A DNA stretch of 64,000 bases from Bradyrhizobium sp. B097. Lineage in GTDB: Bacteria; Pseudomonadota; Alphaproteobacteria; Rhizobiales; Xanthobacteraceae. The notes beneath the pieces are model-generated. The model was not told the origin of the DNA, searched no databases, and worked only from the letters and a program-made list of their open reading frames with translations. The position numbers were made by a program, and so were the translations under genes. Of the stretch, positions 1 to 8,138 are shown one piece after another (the first letter of the stretch is position 1; each line of letters starts with the position of its first letter). Location of the stretch: assembly GCF_038957035.1 (NCBI RefSeq), contig NZ_CP152412.1:2104501-2168500 (forward strand), written 5' to 3'.

Positions 1-120
1 GGGATGGCCGGCGGGGCGCTGCCCGGGCTTCCGTCTGGCCTGTGTGCTATGAGTTTTTGCCATTGCCCAATGCGGGGCTACCCAATAATCCTCAGGGCAA
101 GATAGCCTTGGGGGGAACAG

Positions 121-1446
121 ATGAGCCAGTCCGCAACCGTCGCGCCCGATCGCGGAGCCCGCAGCGAGGTCGAGACGTCCACAATCCGCGCGATCTCCTG
201 GCGGCTGATCCCGTTCCTGATCCTGGCCTACTTCTTCTCCTACCTCGATCGCGTCAATCTCTCGTTCGCCGCGCTGCAAATGAATGCGGAGCTGAAGTTC
301 TCGCCGGTGGTGTTCTCGTTCGGCGCCGGCATCTTCTTCATCGGCTATTTCATTTTCGAGGTGCCGAGCAATCTGGCGCTGGAGCGATTCGGCGCCAGCA
401 AGTGGATCGCCCGCATCATGGTGAGCTGGGGCATCCTCTCGGCGTTGATGGCGGCAGTCTATGACGAGCACAGCTTCTATGCGTTGCGCTTCTTCCTCGG
501 TGTCGCCGAGGCCGGCTTCTTCCCCGGCATCATCCTCTATCTCACTTACTGGTACCCGGCCGAGTATCGCGCGCGCTTCCTCGCCGCCTTCGCGCTTGCC
601 GTGCCGATTTCGACCGTGATCGGCGCCCCGATCTCCGGCCTGTTGCTCGGGCTCGACGGCGTGATGGGGCTGAAGGGCTGGCAGTGGCTGTTCGTGATCG
701 AGGGCATCCCCTCGGTGCTGCTCGGCATCGTCACCTGGTTCTATCTCACCGACCGGCCGGAGAAGGCCAATTGGCTCTCGGCCGAGCAGAGGGCCTGGCT
801 GAAGGCGAAGCTCGATGCCGAGGTCGCGGCCAAGCAGGCGGCGCAGCACTTCACGCTCGGCCAGGCGCTGTCCTCGCCGAAGGTGCTGGCGCTCAGCGCG
901 ATCTATTTCGGCTTCGTCGCCTCGCTCTATGGCATGCAGTTCTGGCTGCCGCAGATCGTCAAGGCGTTCGGTCTCACCAACGCGCAGACCGGCTTCGTCA
1001 CCGCGATCCCCTATGTGTTCGGCACCGTCGCGATGATCCTGTGGGCGCGCCGTTCCGACGCCACGCGGGAGCGCGTGTTTCATGTCGGCGCGCCGCTTTT
1101 GCTCACGGCGCTGTCGCTCGCCATCTCCAGCTACATCACCGATCCGACCATGACCATGGTCGTGCTGACGGTTGCCGCGATCGGCGTGTTCTGCACCTTC
1201 GCGGTGTTCTGGACGCTGCCGACCGCCTGGCTGTCAGGCACCGCCGCTGCCGGCGCGATCGCGCTGATCAACTCGATCGGCAACCTCGCCGGTTTCGGCG
1301 GGCCCTATCTGATCGGCTGGGTGAAGGAGACGACCGGCAGCACGTCGACCGGCCTCCTGGTGCTGTCGCTGCTGCCGCTCGCGGCCGGCCTGCTGGTTTT
1401 CCTCGGCAGCCACGAGACCAAGACCGAGTTCGCGGGCGCGAAATAG
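121..1446 (+). CDS. MFS transporter, anion:cation symporter (ACS) type
   Basis: This 441-residue polytopic inner-membrane protein probably imports an organic anion (a tartrate, phthalate or hydroxyphenylacetate type substrate) with a cation. The protein alternates hydrophobic segments from about residue 25 to 430, in the usual 12-helix MFS pattern with a hydrophilic central loop near 215-245. The stretch VPSNLALERFGASKW followed by RFFLGVAEAGFFPG is characteristic of the ACS family. The ATG is preceded by a strong GGGGGGAA ribosome site. The gene stands alone: 120 bp of upstream sequence has no other gene, and a palindromic repeat follows. The substrate cannot be read from the sequence. Confidence 0.9.
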   Translation: MSQSATVAPDRGARSEVETSTIRAISWRLIPFLILAYFFSYLDRVNLSFAALQMNAELKFSPVVFSFGAGIFFIGYFIFEVPSNLALERFGASKWIARIMVSWGILSALMAAVYDEHSFYALRFFLGVAEAGFFPGIILYLTYWYPAEYRARFLAAFALAVPISTVIGAPISGLLLGLDGVMGLKGWQWLFVIEGIPSVLLGIVTWFYLTDRPEKANWLSAEQRAWLKAKLDAEVAAKQAAQHFTLGQALSSPKVLALSAIYFGFVASLYGMQFWLPQIVKAFGLTNAQTGFVTAIPYVFGTVAMILWARRSDATRERVFHVGAPLLLTALSLAISSYITDPTMTMVVLTVAAIGVFCTFAVFWTLPTAWLSGTAAAGAIALINSIGNLAGFGGPYLIGWVKETTGSTSTGLLVLSLLPLAAGLLVFLGSHETKTEFAGAK

Positions 1447-1458
1447 GGTAACGGCTGC

Positions 1459-1541
1459 GTAGGATGGGTAGAGCGAAGCGAAACCCATCGTTCATGGTCT
1501 GAGGCGAGACGATGGGTTTCGCTTCGCTCTACCCATCCTAC
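1459..1541. repeat. Palindromic intergenic repeat (GATGGGTAGAGCGAAGCG type)
   Basis: The two arms (starting GTAGGATGGGTAGAGCGAAG and ending with its reverse complement) can form a long stem of about 33 bp around a short centre. This is a typical dispersed palindromic unit of Bradyrhizobium-type genomes. It lies 12 bp after the MFS stop and could act as a 3' mRNA stem. Confidence 0.85.
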
Positions 1542-1553
1542 ATTTCTTGGCTG

Positions 1554-1835
1554 CTAGACCGGGTATCGCCACTTCAGCGAACGGCGCACGAAGAAGATCG
1601 CAACCAGCGTGACGCCCAGCGCTGCAAGCCACGTCCACATCAGGATGCCGCCCTGCGCCAGGGCGTAGCGCTCGGAGAGCGTGAGCGCGACCAGAACGCC
1701 GATGAGCCCGGCACCCGACCAATAGAGCGGCGAGCGCAGCATTCCCGTCGTGGCGTGCTCAGCCGCGCGTTCGCGTGCCCGGCCGACGGACCAGATCAGG
1801 AAGCCTGCGTAACCAAGGGCCAATATCCATGACAT
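1554..1835 (-). CDS. Small membrane protein of unknown function
   Basis: This is a 93-residue protein not recognised as a named family. Three hydrophobic stretches (about residues 2-16, 37-52 and 63-81) suggest two to three membrane helices. The C-terminus is basic (FVRRSLKWRYPV), suggesting a cytoplasmic tail. It is transcribed away from the RND operon and ends next to the preceding palindromic repeat. The ATG start gives MSWILALGYAGF. The hydrophobic periodicity supports it as a real gene, but no function can be assigned. Confidence 0.6.
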   Translation of the reverse strand: MSWILALGYAGFLIWSVGRARERAAEHATTGMLRSPLYWSGAGLIGVLVALTLSERYALAQGGILMWTWLAALGVTLVAIFFVRRSLKWRYPV

Positions 1836-1940
1836 GGCGGCAACCTCGCATGCCGCTGCTTCCGTGACCGTAAACGGCCGCGGCCAGAGTCGACGTATCG
1901 GGGCGAAAGAGGCCGATTCCGGCCCGTCCTCACGAATTGG

Positions 1941-2010
1941 TTACTAATGACGAATATTGACATTCATCAGTGATAAATCGATACTCTTCATCAGTCGTCA
2001 GCCTGATGGA
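1941..2010 (+). promoter_or_regulatory. Promoter and putative TetR operator of the RND efflux operon
   Basis: A sigma70-like -35 TTGACA (1957-1962) is spaced 17 bp from GATACT (1980-1985). An imperfect palindrome CTAATGA/TCATCAG (1944-1970) covers the -35 box. A second inverted repeat, CATCAG/CTGATG (about 1989-2008), lies downstream of the -10. Paired inverted repeats over a pump promoter are the usual target of a locally encoded TetR repressor, here the one at 6394. Repressor identity is inferred. Confidence 0.5.
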
Positions 2011-2018
2011 GATTTCAG

Positions 2019-3125
2019 ATGTTCGTTCGTTCCGTTTTGTCGAGCTATTACAGGCTCTTGACCGGAGCAACGCTGGCTTTCGCGGTGTTCGCGCTGACCG
2101 GCTGCAATGACAAGGCAGCCGAAAACGCGGATCCCGGACGCCCCGTTCTGGTGGCGACCGTCCATTACGAGGCCGAAACGCCCGAGCGCAGCTTTGTCGG
2201 CACCATCAAGCCCCGTATCGAAGCCGATATGGGCTTTCGGGTCGCCGGCAAGGTGGCCAAGCGGCTGGTCGAGGTCGGACAGACAGTCGACGTCGACCAG
2301 CCCTTGGCCACCCTCGATGAGGTCGATTTGAAGCTGCAGGCCGAGCAGGCGGAGGCGGAATTCCGCGCCGCCACCGGCGTGCTGGCGCAGGCCGGGGCCG
2401 CCGAGCAGCGCGCCAAGGACCTGAAGGCCAAGGGCTGGGCCACCGATGCGGCGCTCGATTCCGCCAAGGCCGCCGGCGACGAGGCGCGGGCGCGGCTGAA
2501 CCGCGCCGAGCGCTCGGTCGAGCTGACCAAGAATTCCCTCTCCTATGCAACGCTGGTGGCCGACACGAGGGGTGTCGTCACAGCGACCATGATCGAGCCC
2601 GGCCAGGTGGTTGCCGCGGGCCAGGCTTCGATCCGTGTCGCCCGACTTGGCGAGAAGGAAGCTGTCGTCGCGATCCCCGAGACGCTTCTCGCTCGTGCCA
2701 GGTCGGGCGTTGCCACGGTGACGCTGTGGTCGGATGCCAAGAAGACCTATGCCGCGAAGCTGCGTGAGGTCGCGCCGCAGGCCGATCCCGCCACCCGCAC
2801 CTATCTCGCGAAGTTCTCGCTGCCCGACGCCGACGAGGCCGTCTCGCTCGGCATGACCGCGACGCTGACCCTGGCCGACAAGGCGACCGAACGGGTCGCC
2901 AAGCTGCCGCTGTCGGCGCTGTACAGCCAGGGCGGCGATCCCTCGCTCTACATCGTCGATGACAAGGGCGACATCGCGCTGAAGCCGGTCAAGGTGAAGG
3001 CCTATGAAAGCAACAACGTCGTCATCTCCGGCGGCGTCGACGATGGCGCCAAGGTGGTCGCCCTCGGCGTGCAGAAACTCGATCCGAGCCAGAAGGTCCG
3101 GGTCGTCTCGTCGCTGTCGTTCTAA
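2019..3125 (+). CDS. RND efflux pump periplasmic adaptor (membrane fusion) lipoprotein
   Basis: This 368-residue adaptor would link an inner-membrane RND pump to an outer-membrane channel. The N-terminus is a lipoprotein signal with lipobox LTGC (Cys29). It is followed by the first half of the lipoyl domain (GFRVAGKVAKRLVEVGQTVD), an alpha-helical hairpin (about residues 105-175), the second lipoyl half (TRGVVTATMIEPGQVV), a beta-barrel, and a membrane-proximal domain near the C-terminus. GGAG at 2008-2011 sets the ATG. It is the first gene of the pump operon; no outer-membrane factor is encoded nearby, so a TolC-like protein from elsewhere must complete the complex. Confidence 0.92.
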   Translation: MFVRSVLSSYYRLLTGATLAFAVFALTGCNDKAAENADPGRPVLVATVHYEAETPERSFVGTIKPRIEADMGFRVAGKVAKRLVEVGQTVDVDQPLATLDEVDLKLQAEQAEAEFRAATGVLAQAGAAEQRAKDLKAKGWATDAALDSAKAAGDEARARLNRAERSVELTKNSLSYATLVADTRGVVTATMIEPGQVVAAGQASIRVARLGEKEAVVAIPETLLARARSGVATVTLWSDAKKTYAAKLREVAPQADPATRTYLAKFSLPDADEAVSLGMTATLTLADKATERVAKLPLSALYSQGGDPSLYIVDDKGDIALKPVKVKAYESNNVVISGGVDDGAKVVALGVQKLDPSQKVRVVSSLSF

Positions 3126-3135
3126 TCAATCGTCC

Positions 3136-3218
3136 GTCATTGCGAGCGAAGCGAAGCAATCCATCTCGCCGCAAAACAAATGTGGATTGCTTCGTCGCTG
3201 ACGCTCCTCGCAATGACG
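3136..3218. repeat. Palindromic intergenic repeat (CGTCATTGCGAGCGAAGCG type)
   Basis: The inverted arms CGTCATTGCGAGCGAAG and the matching CTCCTCGCAATGACG at the far end can form a hairpin. It sits between the adaptor and pump genes of one operon, where it could moderate the level of the downstream message. Confidence 0.85.
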
Positions 3219-3255
3219 GGTGCAGCGAAATCGGTTCAGGGACTTGGAGAGTTCG

Positions 3256-6200
3256 ATGAAGCGCTTCAACCTTTCGGCCTGGGCGGTCAGCCATCCGACG
3301 CTGGTGCTGTTCCTGATGATCATCCTCGGCGCCGCCGGCTACTTCTCCTATCAGAAGCTCGGCCGCGCCGAGGATCCGTTCTTCACCGTCAAGGTGGTGA
3401 ACGTCTCGGTGATGTGGCCGGGCGCGACCTCGCAGGAAATGCAGATGCAGGTCGCCGATCCGATCGAGAAGAAGCTGCAGGAGCTGCCGTTCTTCGACAA
3501 GGTGCAGACCTATTCCAAGCCGGGCTTCACGGCGATGCAGGTCTCCTTCAAGGATTCGACCTCGCCGAAGGACGTGCCCTATCTCTTCTATCTCATCCGC
3601 AAGAAGCTGGTCGACGTGCAGGGCGAGCTGCCCTCCGGCATTCTCGGCCCCGTGGTCAACGACGAATTCTCCGACGTCGATTCGATCCTCTATATGATGA
3701 CCGGCGACGGCGCCAATTACGCGCAGCTCAAGAAGGTCGCGGAAGGTTTTCGCCAGCGTCTCTTGAAAGTGCCTGGCGTCACCAAGATCGATCTCTACGG
3801 CACCCAGGACGAGCGCATCTTCGTCGAGTTCTCGCACGCCAAGCTCGCGACGCTCGGCATCACGCCGCAGGCGCTGTTCGACTCGCTCGCCAAGCAGAAC
3901 AACGTCACCCCGGCCGGCACGGTCGAGACGTCGTCGCAGCGCGTGCCGCTGCGCGTCACCGGTGCGCTTGACGGCGTCAAGGCGGTTGCCGAAACGCCGG
4001 TCGAGAGCAACGGCCGCGTGTTCCGGCTCGGCGATATCGCAACCGTCTCTCACGGCTATGTCGATCCGCCGAGCTTCAAAGTGCGTCAGGAAGGCAAGCC
4101 GGCGCTCGGCATCGGTGTCGTCACCGCCAAGGGCGCCAACATTCTCGAGCTCGGCAAGGAGGTCCAGCAGGCGACCGCCGAGTTCCTGAAGGCGGTGCCG
4201 CAGGGCGTCGACATCCAGCAGATCGCCGACCAGCCCAAGGTGGTCGAGCACGCCGTCGGCGAGTTCGTGCACTCCTTCGTCGAGGCGCTCGCGATCGTGC
4301 TGTTCGTCTCCTTTGTCGCGCTCGGCTGGCGCACCGGCATCGTGGTGGCACTCTCGGTGCCGCTGGTGCTCGGCATCGTCTTCATCGTGATGAACGCGAT
4401 GTCGCTCGATCTGCACCGCATCACCCTCGGCGCGCTGATCATTGCGCTCGGCCTCCTGGTCGACGACGCCATCATCGCGGTCGAGATGATGGTGGTGAAA
4501 ATGGAACAGGGCTGGGACCGCATGAAGGCGGCGTCCTTTGCCTGGGAATCTACCGCGTTTCCGATGCTCACGGGGACGCTGGTCACAGCCGCTGGCTTCC
4601 TCCCCATCGGCTTTGCCAATTCGGCGGTCGGCGAATATGCCGGCGGCATCTTCTGGATCGTGGCGATCGCGCTGGTCGCCTCCTGGTTCGTCGCGGTGAT
4701 CTTCACGCCCTATATCGGCGTCAAGCTGCTGCCGAACATCAAGGTGCACCAGAACCACGATCCGCACGCGATCTATGAGACGCGGATGTATCGCGGCCTG
4801 CGCAGCGTGGTGCAGTGGTGCGTCGATCACCGCATCAAGGTGGTGGTGGCGACCGTCGGCGTGTTCGTCGCCGCGATCGTCGGCTTCGGCCACGTCCAGC
4901 AGCAGTTCTTCCCGCTGTCGGAGCGGCCCGAGTTGTTCCTGCAGCTCCGCCTGCCGGAAGGCACCGCCTTCAACGTGACCGAGAAGGCGGTGAAGCAGGC
5001 CGAAGGGCTGCTGAAGGACGACCAGGACATTCAGACCTACACCGCCTATGTCGGCCAGGGCTCGCCGCGCTTCTGGCTCGGCCTCAACCCGCAGCTGCCG
5101 AACGAGGCCTTTGCCGAGATCGTCATCCTCGCCAAGAACGTCGAGGCGCGCGAGCGCGTCAAGGCGAAGATCGAGCAGGCCGCCGCCGATGGCGCGCTGA
5201 ACGAGGCGCGGGTCCGGGTCGACCGCTTCAATTTCGGTCCGCCGGTCGGCTTCCCGGTCCAGTTCCGCGTGATCGGGCCCGACGCCAACAAGGTGCGCGA
5301 CATCGCCTACCAGGTGCGCGAGGTGATGCGGCAGAACAAGAACGTCAAGGACGTCCAGCTCGACTGGAACGAGCAGTCGCCCTACCTGAAGCTCGCCGTC
5401 GACCAGGATCGGGCGCGCGCGCTCGGCCTGACCCCGCAGGATGTCTCGCAGGCGCTGGCAATGCTGATCTCGGGCGCGCCGGTCACCACGATCCGCGACG
5501 GCATCGAGAAGGTCGGCGTGGTCGCCCGCGCGGTGCCGTCCGAGCGGTTCGATCTCGGCCGCGTCGGCGATCTCACCATCACCACGCGCAATGGCGTGGC
5601 GGTGCCGCTGCAGCAGATCGCCAAGATCGAGTATGCGCATGAGGAACCGATCCTGTGGCGGCGCAACCGCGACATGGCGATCACCGTGCGCTCCGACGTC
5701 GTCGACGGCGTGCAGGCGCCCGACGTCACCAACCAGATCGCGCCGAAGCTGAAGGACATCCAGGCCCATCTCGAGCCGGCCTACCGGATCGAGCCGGGCG
5801 GGGCGTTCGAGGAATCCGCCAAGGGCAATGCGTCGATCTTCATCCTCTTCCCCGTGATGGTGATGGTGATGCTGACGCTGCTGATGATCCAGCTGCAGAG
5901 CTTCTCGCGCCTGACGCTGGTGTTCCTGACCGCGCCGCTCGGCATCGTCGGCGCCTCGCTCGGGTTGAACGTCGCCAACCAGCCGTTCGGCTTCGTGGCG
6001 CTGCTCGGCCTGATCGCGCTCGCCGGCATGATCATGCGCAACGCGGTGATCCTGGTCGATCAGATCGAGAGCGACGTGTCCTCCGGCCTGACCCGGCGCG
6101 AAGCGATCGTCGAGGCCACCGTCCGGCGCGCCCGGCCCGTGGTGCTAACCGCGCTCGCGGCGATCCTCGCCATGATCCCGCTGTCGCGCTCGGCGTTCTG

Positions 6201-6393
6201 GGGCCCGATGGCGATCACCATCATGGGCGGTTTGTTTGTTGCGACTTTCCTGACCTTGCTGTATCTGCCGGGCCTTTACGCCCTCTGGTTCCGCAAGACC
6301 TTGGATGAAAGCGGCCCCGAGCAAGTCAATACTGCGCCGCAGCATGCGGGTGAGGGACAACTCGCATTTCCACTTGCTGAGGCGGCCGAATAA
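3256..6393 (+). CDS. RND efflux transporter permease (inner-membrane pump)
   Basis: This 1045-residue proton-driven RND pump, of normal family length, exports substrates from the inner membrane or periplasm. A transmembrane helix near residues 15-30 is followed by a large periplasmic porter domain, a helix bundle (about 335-520) with the proton-relay region LLVDDAIIAVEMM, a second porter domain, and a C-terminal helix bundle. The ATG at 3256 is chosen because GGAG lies 6 bp upstream and the protein then begins MKRFNLSAWAVSHP, the normal RND start; an upstream in-frame start would run into the repeat. Substrate range is unknown; a multidrug or solvent role is likely from family knowledge. Confidence 0.93.
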   Translation: MKRFNLSAWAVSHPTLVLFLMIILGAAGYFSYQKLGRAEDPFFTVKVVNVSVMWPGATSQEMQMQVADPIEKKLQELPFFDKVQTYSKPGFTAMQVSFKDSTSPKDVPYLFYLIRKKLVDVQGELPSGILGPVVNDEFSDVDSILYMMTGDGANYAQLKKVAEGFRQRLLKVPGVTKIDLYGTQDERIFVEFSHAKLATLGITPQALFDSLAKQNNVTPAGTVETSSQRVPLRVTGALDGVKAVAETPVESNGRVFRLGDIATVSHGYVDPPSFKVRQEGKPALGIGVVTAKGANILELGKEVQQATAEFLKAVPQGVDIQQIADQPKVVEHAVGEFVHSFVEALAIVLFVSFVALGWRTGIVVALSVPLVLGIVFIVMNAMSLDLHRITLGALIIALGLLVDDAIIAVEMMVVKMEQGWDRMKAASFAWESTAFPMLTGTLVTAAGFLPIGFANSAVGEYAGGIFWIVAIALVASWFVAVIFTPYIGVKLLPNIKVHQNHDPHAIYETRMYRGLRSVVQWCVDHRIKVVVATVGVFVAAIVGFGHVQQQFFPLSERPELFLQLRLPEGTAFNVTEKAVKQAEGLLKDDQDIQTYTAYVGQGSPRFWLGLNPQLPNEAFAEIVILAKNVEARERVKAKIEQAAADGALNEARVRVDRFNFGPPVGFPVQFRVIGPDANKVRDIAYQVREVMRQNKNVKDVQLDWNEQSPYLKLAVDQDRARALGLTPQDVSQALAMLISGAPVTTIRDGIEKVGVVARAVPSERFDLGRVGDLTITTRNGVAVPLQQIAKIEYAHEEPILWRRNRDMAITVRSDVVDGVQAPDVTNQIAPKLKDIQAHLEPAYRIEPGGAFEESAKGNASIFILFPVMVMVMLTLLMIQLQSFSRLTLVFLTAPLGIVGASLGLNVANQPFGFVALLGLIALAGMIMRNAVILVDQIESDVSSGLTRREAIVEATVRRARPVVLTALAAILAMIPLSRSAFWGPMAITIMGGLFVATFLTLLYLPGLYALWFRKTLDESGPEQVNTAPQHAGEGQLAFPLAEAAE

Positions 6394-7023
6394 TTGAAGA
6401 TTGAGCAGGCCAATATGACGCTGATCCAGGAACATAGCGAAACCGACACCCGCGAGCGGATTCTCGTGGTGGCGGAGCGCTTGTTCCGGCAGATCGGCTA
6501 TCAGAAGACCACGGTCGCCGACATCGCCAAAGAGCTGCGGATGAGCCCCGCCAACGTGTATCGCTTCTTCGATTCGAAGAAGTCGATCCACGAGGGCGTG
6601 GCGCGCGGCCTGATGGGCGAGGTCGAGATCGAGGCGCAGCGGATTGCCCGGTCGGAAGGGCCCGCTGCGGCGCGCTTGCGCCAGATGATGACGACCATCA
6701 ATCGCATGAACACCGAGCGCTATGTCGGCGATTCCAAGCTGCACGAGATGGTCGAGATCGCGATGCAGGAGGATTGGGAGGTCTGCACCGCCCATATGGA
6801 GCTGATCGGCCAGACGATCGGCGAGGTGATCGCGCAAGGCGTGGCCTCGGGTGAATTCGAGGTCAACGACCTGGAGCTCGCCGCGCTCTGCGCCTGCACG
6901 GCGATGATGCGGTTCTTCCACCCGCAGATGATCGCCCAATGCGCCACCAAGCCGGGCCCGACCATCGACCAGATGATCGATTTCGTGATCGCCGGCCTGT
7001 CGCCGCGCATCCGCGCCAACTGA
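6394..7023 (+). CDS. TetR/AcrR family transcriptional regulator
   Basis: This is a 209-residue regulator, probably the repressor of the upstream pump operon. The N-terminal helix-turn-helix (about residues 25-65) contains TTVADIAKELRMSPANVYRFF, and the rest is the helical ligand-binding and dimer domain. The TTG at 6394 abuts the pump stop codon; an ATG at 6415 giving MTLIQEHSETD is an equally plausible start. Co-transcription with the pump would give autoregulation through the palindromes at 1944-2008. A perfect inverted repeat follows the stop. Confidence 0.9.
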   Translation: MKIEQANMTLIQEHSETDTRERILVVAERLFRQIGYQKTTVADIAKELRMSPANVYRFFDSKKSIHEGVARGLMGEVEIEAQRIARSEGPAAARLRQMMTTINRMNTERYVGDSKLHEMVEIAMQEDWEVCTAHMELIGQTIGEVIAQGVASGEFEVNDLELAALCACTAMMRFFHPQMIAQCATKPGPTIDQMIDFVIAGLSPRIRAN

Positions 7024-7031
7024 GCACCGGC

Positions 7032-7049
7032 ACTGACGTTTTCGTCAGT
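7032..7049 (+). terminator. Short hairpin after the tetR gene
   Basis: ACTGACG, a TTTT loop and CGTCAGT form a perfect 7-bp stem 8 bp after the tetR stop. There is no clean U tract, so it is a weak terminator at best. The half-site CGTCAG also occurs at the pump promoter, so it may instead be a regulator site. Confidence 0.35.
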
Positions 7050-7082
7050 TGACTCTTCCTGCATTGCAAGCGAAGCGAATTT

Positions 7083-7168
7083 GTAGCCCGGATGGAGCGC
7101 AGCGCAATCCGGGAATGCTTCCACGTGTGAGACGAGTCCCGGATTGCGCTGCGCTCCATCCGGGCTAC
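7083..7168. repeat. Palindromic repeat (GTAGCCCGGATGGAGCG family), copy 1
   Basis: The inverted arms GTAGCCCGGATGGAGCGCAG and the matching CTCCATCCGGGCTAC flank a variable centre. The same element recurs at 34389-34473 and 49243-49330. Confidence 0.9.
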
Positions 7169-7185
7169 CGTGAGAGGGGCCAAGC

Positions 7186-7809
7186 TTGACCGCAAAAGAC
7201 CTGCATTTCTACGAGCCGAAGAACGGCCACGGCCTGAAGCACGACCCGTTCAATGCCATCGTGGCGCCGCGGCCGATCGGCTGGATCTCCTCGCGCGACA
7301 AGGGCGGCAACGTCAACCTCGCGCCCTACAGCTTCTTCAACGCCTTCTGCTACGTGCCGCCGATCATCGGCTTCTCCTCCACCAACTGGAAGGACAGCGT
7401 CGCCAACATCCAGGACACCGGTGAGTTCGTCTGGAACCTGGCGACGATGGACCTCGCCAAGCATATGAACGCGACCGCAGCGCATGTCGCGCGCGAAGTC
7501 GACGAGTTCAAGCTCGCAGGGCTCACGCAGGTCGCCGGCAAGCTGGTCAACGTGCCGCGCGTTGCCGAAAGCCCGGTGTCGTTCGAATGCAAGGTGAGCC
7601 AGATCGTCCAGCTCCAGGGCGCCGACGGCAAGAAGGCCGAGGCCTGGCTCACACTCGGCGAGGTGGTCGCCGTCCACATCGACAAGGCCTTCATCAAGGA
7701 CGGCGTCTATCAGACCGGTCTCGCCCACCCGATCGTCCGCGCCGGCCGCCGCGGCGACTATTTCGAGATCAAGCCGGAGAACATGTTCGAGATGATCCGG
7801 CCGGATTAG
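7186..7809 (+). CDS. Flavin reductase-like (FMN-binding) domain protein
   Basis: This 207-residue cytosolic protein of the flavin reductase-like split-barrel family probably binds FMN. The motif IVAPRPIGWISSRDKGG followed by NLAPYSFFN is characteristic of the family, and the C-terminal GLAHPIVRAGRRGDYF is also conserved. The start is TTG at 7186, since AGAGGGG lies just upstream and no ATG occurs in frame before the conserved region. It stands alone between repeats. Members act as NAD(P)H:flavin oxidoreductases or as partners of monooxygenases, but no monooxygenase is adjacent, so the substrate is unknown. Confidence 0.88.
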   Translation: MTAKDLHFYEPKNGHGLKHDPFNAIVAPRPIGWISSRDKGGNVNLAPYSFFNAFCYVPPIIGFSSTNWKDSVANIQDTGEFVWNLATMDLAKHMNATAAHVAREVDEFKLAGLTQVAGKLVNVPRVAESPVSFECKVSQIVQLQGADGKKAEAWLTLGEVVAVHIDKAFIKDGVYQTGLAHPIVRAGRRGDYFEIKPENMFEMIRPD

Positions 7810-7818
7810 TTCTTTCTT

Positions 7819-7960
7819 CTCCCTCGCCCCGCTTTTGCGGGGAGAGGGTTGGGGTGAGGGGCTGCCTCCACGAGTTGTGAGCGTGGTGAGACCTGTACCC
7901 CCTCACCCGAAATTCAAGCTGCGCTTGAATTTCGACCTCTCCCCGCAAGCGGGGCGAGGT
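7819..7960. repeat. Palindromic repeat (CCTCGCCCCGC / GCGGGGAGAGG type)
   Basis: The outer arms CTCGCCCCGCTTTTGCGGGG and CCCCGCAAGCGGGGCGAG enclose a smaller inverted repeat AATTCAAGCTGCGCTTGAATT. It is a nested palindrome in the gap between two unrelated genes. Confidence 0.85.
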
Positions 7961-8138
7961 AAGGAACGTCGCTCTCCGCCGTGCATTCGCGCGCCCCGCG
8001 ACGCCTGCCCACACCACGACAATGTGAAATTTCCGCCCGCAGTGATGAAAAACCGTCACTCGCAACCTCCGAGCGAGCAGTCTAACCTCCCGCGCGCCAG
8101 GCCGGATCAACGGCCGGCGAACATAGTGGGAGGATGCG

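Noticed and set aside
3022..5769. A 915-codon minus-strand reading frame across the RND genes
   Set aside because: It is antisense to the adaptor and pump genes, which carry full family motifs; its composition (runs of Arg, His and Asp) is typical of the mirror frame of GC-rich coding DNA.
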